Assembly: GCA_050742975.1 (NCBI GenBank)
Contig: JBOGDQ010000103.1
Location: forward strand, 1 to 23,171
DNA length: 23,171 nucleotides
Source: JBDTGE01 sp050742975
GTDB lineage: Bacteria > Actinomycetota > Actinomycetes > Mycobacteriales > Jatrophihabitantaceae
Reading direction: 5' to 3'
Part shown: positions 21,582 to 23,171 of the stretch, one piece after another
How the letters are laid out: each line of letters opens with the position of its first letter
Numbering within the stretch: the stretch's first letter is position 1
The notes under the pieces: model-generated
The model's database searches: none
Told to the model about the DNA's origin: nothing
Seen by the model: only the letters and a program-made list of their open reading frames with translations
Program-made: the position numbers and the translations under genes

Positions 21582-21923
21582 ATGGTGCAGAAGCACGTCA
21601 TCCAACTCGAGGATGACATCGATGGTGGCAAGGCTACGGAAACCGTGAAGTTCGCTCTTGACGGAACGAACTACGAAATCGATCTCTCCGCGAAGAATGC
21701 CGGCAAGCTGCGCGACGCACTTGCTGTTTATGTGGGACACGGTCGTCGCTCCGCTCGCGTGGGCGTCCGCGCCGGCGCGGCTCGTAGCACCGGTCGCGGC
21801 GTGCGGACCGATCGCGAGCAGACCCAGGCGATCCGGGCGTGGGCGCGCAAGAACGGGCACAAGATCGGCGACAAGGGCCGCATCCCGGCGACCATCCTCG
21901 AGGCGTACGAAGCCAAGCGCTGA
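21582..21923 (+). CDS. lsr2: Lsr2 nucleoid-associated xenogeneic silencer
   Basis: A 113-residue DNA-bridging protein that silences AT-rich DNA. The N-terminal dimerisation/oligomerisation domain is KHVIQLEDDIDGG and ETVKFALDGTNYEIDL, followed by a basic linker (GHGRRSARVGVRAGAARSTG, 52-71). The C-terminal binding domain is TDREQTQAIRAWARKNGHKI, then KGRIPATILEAY. In M. tuberculosis Lsr2 the minor-groove hook is RGR; here it is Lys98-Gly99-Arg100, a conservative change. ATG 21582 has GAGAGGA 11 bases upstream and its own promoter. Streptomyces and related genomes often have more than one Lsr2 paralogue; position next to lysS and clpC marks this as the core copy. Confidence 0.97.
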   Translation: MVQKHVIQLEDDIDGGKATETVKFALDGTNYEIDLSAKNAGKLRDALAVYVGHGRRSARVGVRAGAARSTGRGVRTDREQTQAIRAWARKNGHKIGDKGRIPATILEAYEAKR

Positions 21924-22010
21924 ACTGGCGCCACCGACCCGGGCCGTCCGGAACGGTCAGCTACGCCTGTTGCCGGCGAGCAGGTCGCGATCGATGATCT
22001 GGTGCTCATC

Positions 22011-22041
22011 GCGCGCGCCTACCCGGCTCGGTAGCGCGCGC
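22011..22041. terminator. Strong GC hairpin downstream of lsr2
   Basis: Arms GCGCGCGCCTACC (22011-22023) and GGTAGCGCGCGC (22030-22041) pair over about 12 bases with a single bulged base and a 6-base loop (CGGCTC). It stands 87 bases after the lsr2 stop. It lacks a T-run, as many actinobacterial terminators do, so it is a candidate terminator or a structured-RNA element. Confidence 0.5.
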
Positions 22042-22255
22042 CGGTCCGGTCCTGTATGGCACCAGCACGGCGCTGTGCGCCGAGTGGTCATCTGCAACTG
22101 CCCATCGGCCCACGTAGGCGACCACTCGCGGCAGCTCGAACCCGCCTCGTTCGCTCTGAGCGGACGGCGTGCGGGCATCACGCGAACCTGACGATCGTTG
22201 GGACAGGTATGCGCCGCCGGACTGGTTCTGGCGGTGCACCGGTGGGCGGACGCAG

Positions 22256-22296
22256 GTTCGCTCTCCGGGCTTCCGGTCGGCGCTCAGGACTAGAGT
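22256..22296 (+). promoter_or_regulatory. clpC promoter region with possible ClgR-type site
   Basis: TAGAGT (22291-22296) is a good -10; no clear -35 stands at the right distance. GTTCGC-TCTCC-GGG (22256-22269) approaches the GTTCGC-N5-GCG box that I recall for the actinobacterial ClgR activator of clp genes, with the last triplet differing by one base. The ribosome site GGAAGGAG (22321-22328) follows, 9 bases before the ATG. Confidence 0.4.
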
Positions 22297-22337
22297 CGGC
22301 GGGAGCGGTAACCAAGGCGCGGAAGGAGCTGCCCACC

Positions 22338-23171
22338 ATGTTCGAGAGGTTCACTGACCGCGCGCGTCGCGTTGTCGTCCTGGCCCAGGAAGAGGCCCGG
22401 ATGCTCAACCACAACTACATCGGTACCGAGCACATCCTGCTCGGGCTGATCCACGAGGGCGAGGGCGTCGCGGCCAAGGCCCTCGAGTCGCTCGGCATCT
22501 CCCTCGATGCCGTGCGCCAGCAGGTCGAGGAGATCATCGGCCAGGGTCAGCAGGCCCCGAGCGGGCACATCCCGTTCACGCCGCGCGCCAAGAAGGTCCT
22601 GGAGCTGTCCCTGCGCGAGGCGCTGCAGCTCGGCCACAACTACATCGGTACCGAGCACATCCTGCTCGGGCTGATCCGCGAGGGTGAGGGCGTCGCCGCC
22701 CAGGTGCTGGTCAAGCTCGGCGCCGACCTTCACAAGGTGCGCCAGCAGGTCATCCAGCTGCTCAACGGCTACTCGAACAAGGAGCCGGCCGGTACCGCGT
22801 CCGAGGCCACCCCCTCGACGTCACTCGTGCTCGACCAGTTCGGGCGCAACCTGACCCAGTCCGCGCGCGAGGGAAAGCTCGACCCGGTCATCGGACGCGA
22901 GAAGGAGATCGAGCGCCTGATGCAGGTGCTCAGCCGCCGCACCAAGAACAACCCGGTGCTGATCGGTGAGCCCGGCGTCGGCAAGACGGCCGTCGTCGAG
23001 GGGCTGGCCCAGGCGATCGTCAAGGGCGAGGTGCCCGAGACGCTCAAGGACAAGCAGCTGTACACGCTCGACCTCGGCTCCCTGGTCGCCGGCAGTCGGT
23101 ACCGCGGGGACTTCGAGGAGCGGCTGAAGAAGGTGCTCAAGGAGATCCGCACCCGCGGCGACATCATCATG
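22338..23171 (+). CDS. clpC: ATP-dependent Clp protease ATPase subunit ClpC, 3' partial
   Basis: The first 278 residues of a Hsp100/ClpC unfoldase that feeds substrates to ClpP; the gene runs off the window. The N-domain contains two Clp-N repeats (about 1-72 and 78-146), each with HNYIGTEHILLGLI (25-38 and 100-113). A linker follows (NKEPAGTASEATPS). The first AAA+ domain starts near 165 (LDQFGRNLTQSAREGKLDPVIGRE), with Walker A GEPGVGKT (210-217) and GSRYRGDFEERLKKV (252-266). ATG 22338 has a strong GGAAGGAG site. MFERFTDRARRVVVLAQEEA is the standard ClpC beginning. No stop occurs before the window end. Confidence 0.97.
   Translation, partial: MFERFTDRARRVVVLAQEEARMLNHNYIGTEHILLGLIHEGEGVAAKALESLGISLDAVRQQVEEIIGQGQQAPSGHIPFTPRAKKVLELSLREALQLGHNYIGTEHILLGLIREGEGVAAQVLVKLGADLHKVRQQVIQLLNGYSNKEPAGTASEATPSTSLVLDQFGRNLTQSAREGKLDPVIGREKEIERLMQVLSRRTKNNPVLIGEPGVGKTAVVEGLAQAIVKGEVPETLKDKQLYTLDLGSLVAGSRYRGDFEERLKKVLKEIRTRGDIIM
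22409..22677 (+). repeat. clpC: Exact 44-base direct repeat within the clpC N-domain
   Basis: Bases 22409-22452 and 22634-22677 are identical over 44 positions, beginning CCACAACTACATCGG and ending CGGGCTGATCC. They encode the HNYIGTEHILLGLI core of the two Clp-N repeats. The protein repeat is standard; the complete nucleotide identity, including every third codon position, is the point to note. Confidence 0.85.

Larger units (their letters stand above)
21924..22337. other. 414-base intergenic region between lsr2 and clpC
   Basis: No convincing gene lies here. Short frames on both strands give Arg/Cys/Trp-mixed translations with no recognisable family, ribosome site or conserved feel. The minus strand around 22006-22239 has the most protein-like stretch (LPRVVAYVGRWAVADDHSA), but it breaks frame before the similarly protein-like HQIIDRDLLAG segment at about 21957-22003. 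That would fit a decayed remnant or chance. The stretch contains a strong hairpin (22011-22041) and, at its right end, the clpC promoter and ribosome site. Confidence 0.5.

Noticed and set aside
22006..22239. Minus-strand frame of 77 codons between lsr2 and clpC
   Set aside because: No ribosome site, no recognisable family, and it overlaps the strong hairpin; kept only as a possible remnant under findings.
1..23171. CRISPR arrays, tRNA or rRNA genes, insertion sequences, integrase/attachment sites, prophage genes
   Set aside because: No regularly spaced repeats, cloverleaf-like sequences, transposase motifs or phage proteins were seen on either strand.

Overview
The window is from a high-GC actinobacterium. 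Evidence: Lsr2 next to clpC, abundant GTG starts, TAGnnT -10 elements 6-8 bases before start codons, and a gene order close to the folK-panC-lysS-lsr2-clpC chromosome segment of mycobacteria and relatives. From memory, in Mycobacterium tuberculosis the DUF6779-type protein (Rv3604c) sits directly beside the Rossmann/DUF2520 protein (Rv3603c), followed by panC, coaX, lysS, lsr2 and clpC1. Here those two neighbours are about 10 kb apart. nadB and nadC between panC and coaX resemble Streptomyces-type order more than mycobacterial order. The genus cannot be fixed from this sequence; a Frankiales/Jatrophihabitans-like lineage is a guess.

Region 1 (1-302, +) is the C-terminal end of a Pro/Arg-rich protein. 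Region 2 (299-9705, -) is a tightly packed seven-gene catabolic operon. In transcription order it holds an AtuA-family (DUF1446) protein, an acyl-CoA dehydrogenase, a biotin-dependent carboxylase carboxyltransferase (beta) and biotin carboxylase/BCCP (alpha), a second acyl-CoA dehydrogenase, a LiuC/AtuE-type enoyl-CoA hydratase, and a TetR regulator. It has the logic of the Liu (leucine/isovalerate) and Atu (acyclic terpene) pathways: desaturate a branched acyl-CoA, carboxylate the gamma-methyl, hydrate. It resembles the echA7-fadE12-accA2-accD2-fadE13-Rv0976c cluster of M. tuberculosis, whose substrate is, as far as I recall, unsettled. Unusual short repeats lie in and beside the carboxylase genes.

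Region 3 (9848-10195) is a small MazG-like gene divergent from the next operon, with a perfect palindrome carrying back-to-back -10 elements. Region 4 (10250-15286, +) is a cofactor operon: DUF2520 protein, panC, nadB, nadC, coaX, joined by 4-base start/stop overlaps or immediate abutment. It covers parts of NAD and CoA synthesis. Region 5 (15305-16235, +) is a luciferase-like monooxygenase gene with its own leaderless-type promoter.

Region 6 (16354-19879, -) is a four-gene operon: ABC ATPase, ABC-2 permease, DesK-type histidine kinase, LuxR-type response regulator, probably a signal-responsive exporter. Region 7 (19967-23171, +) is the conserved lysS, lsr2, clpC housekeeping stretch; clpC runs off the window. 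No tRNA, rRNA, CRISPR array or transposase was recognised. Every assignment rests on reading motifs by eye, without database searches.
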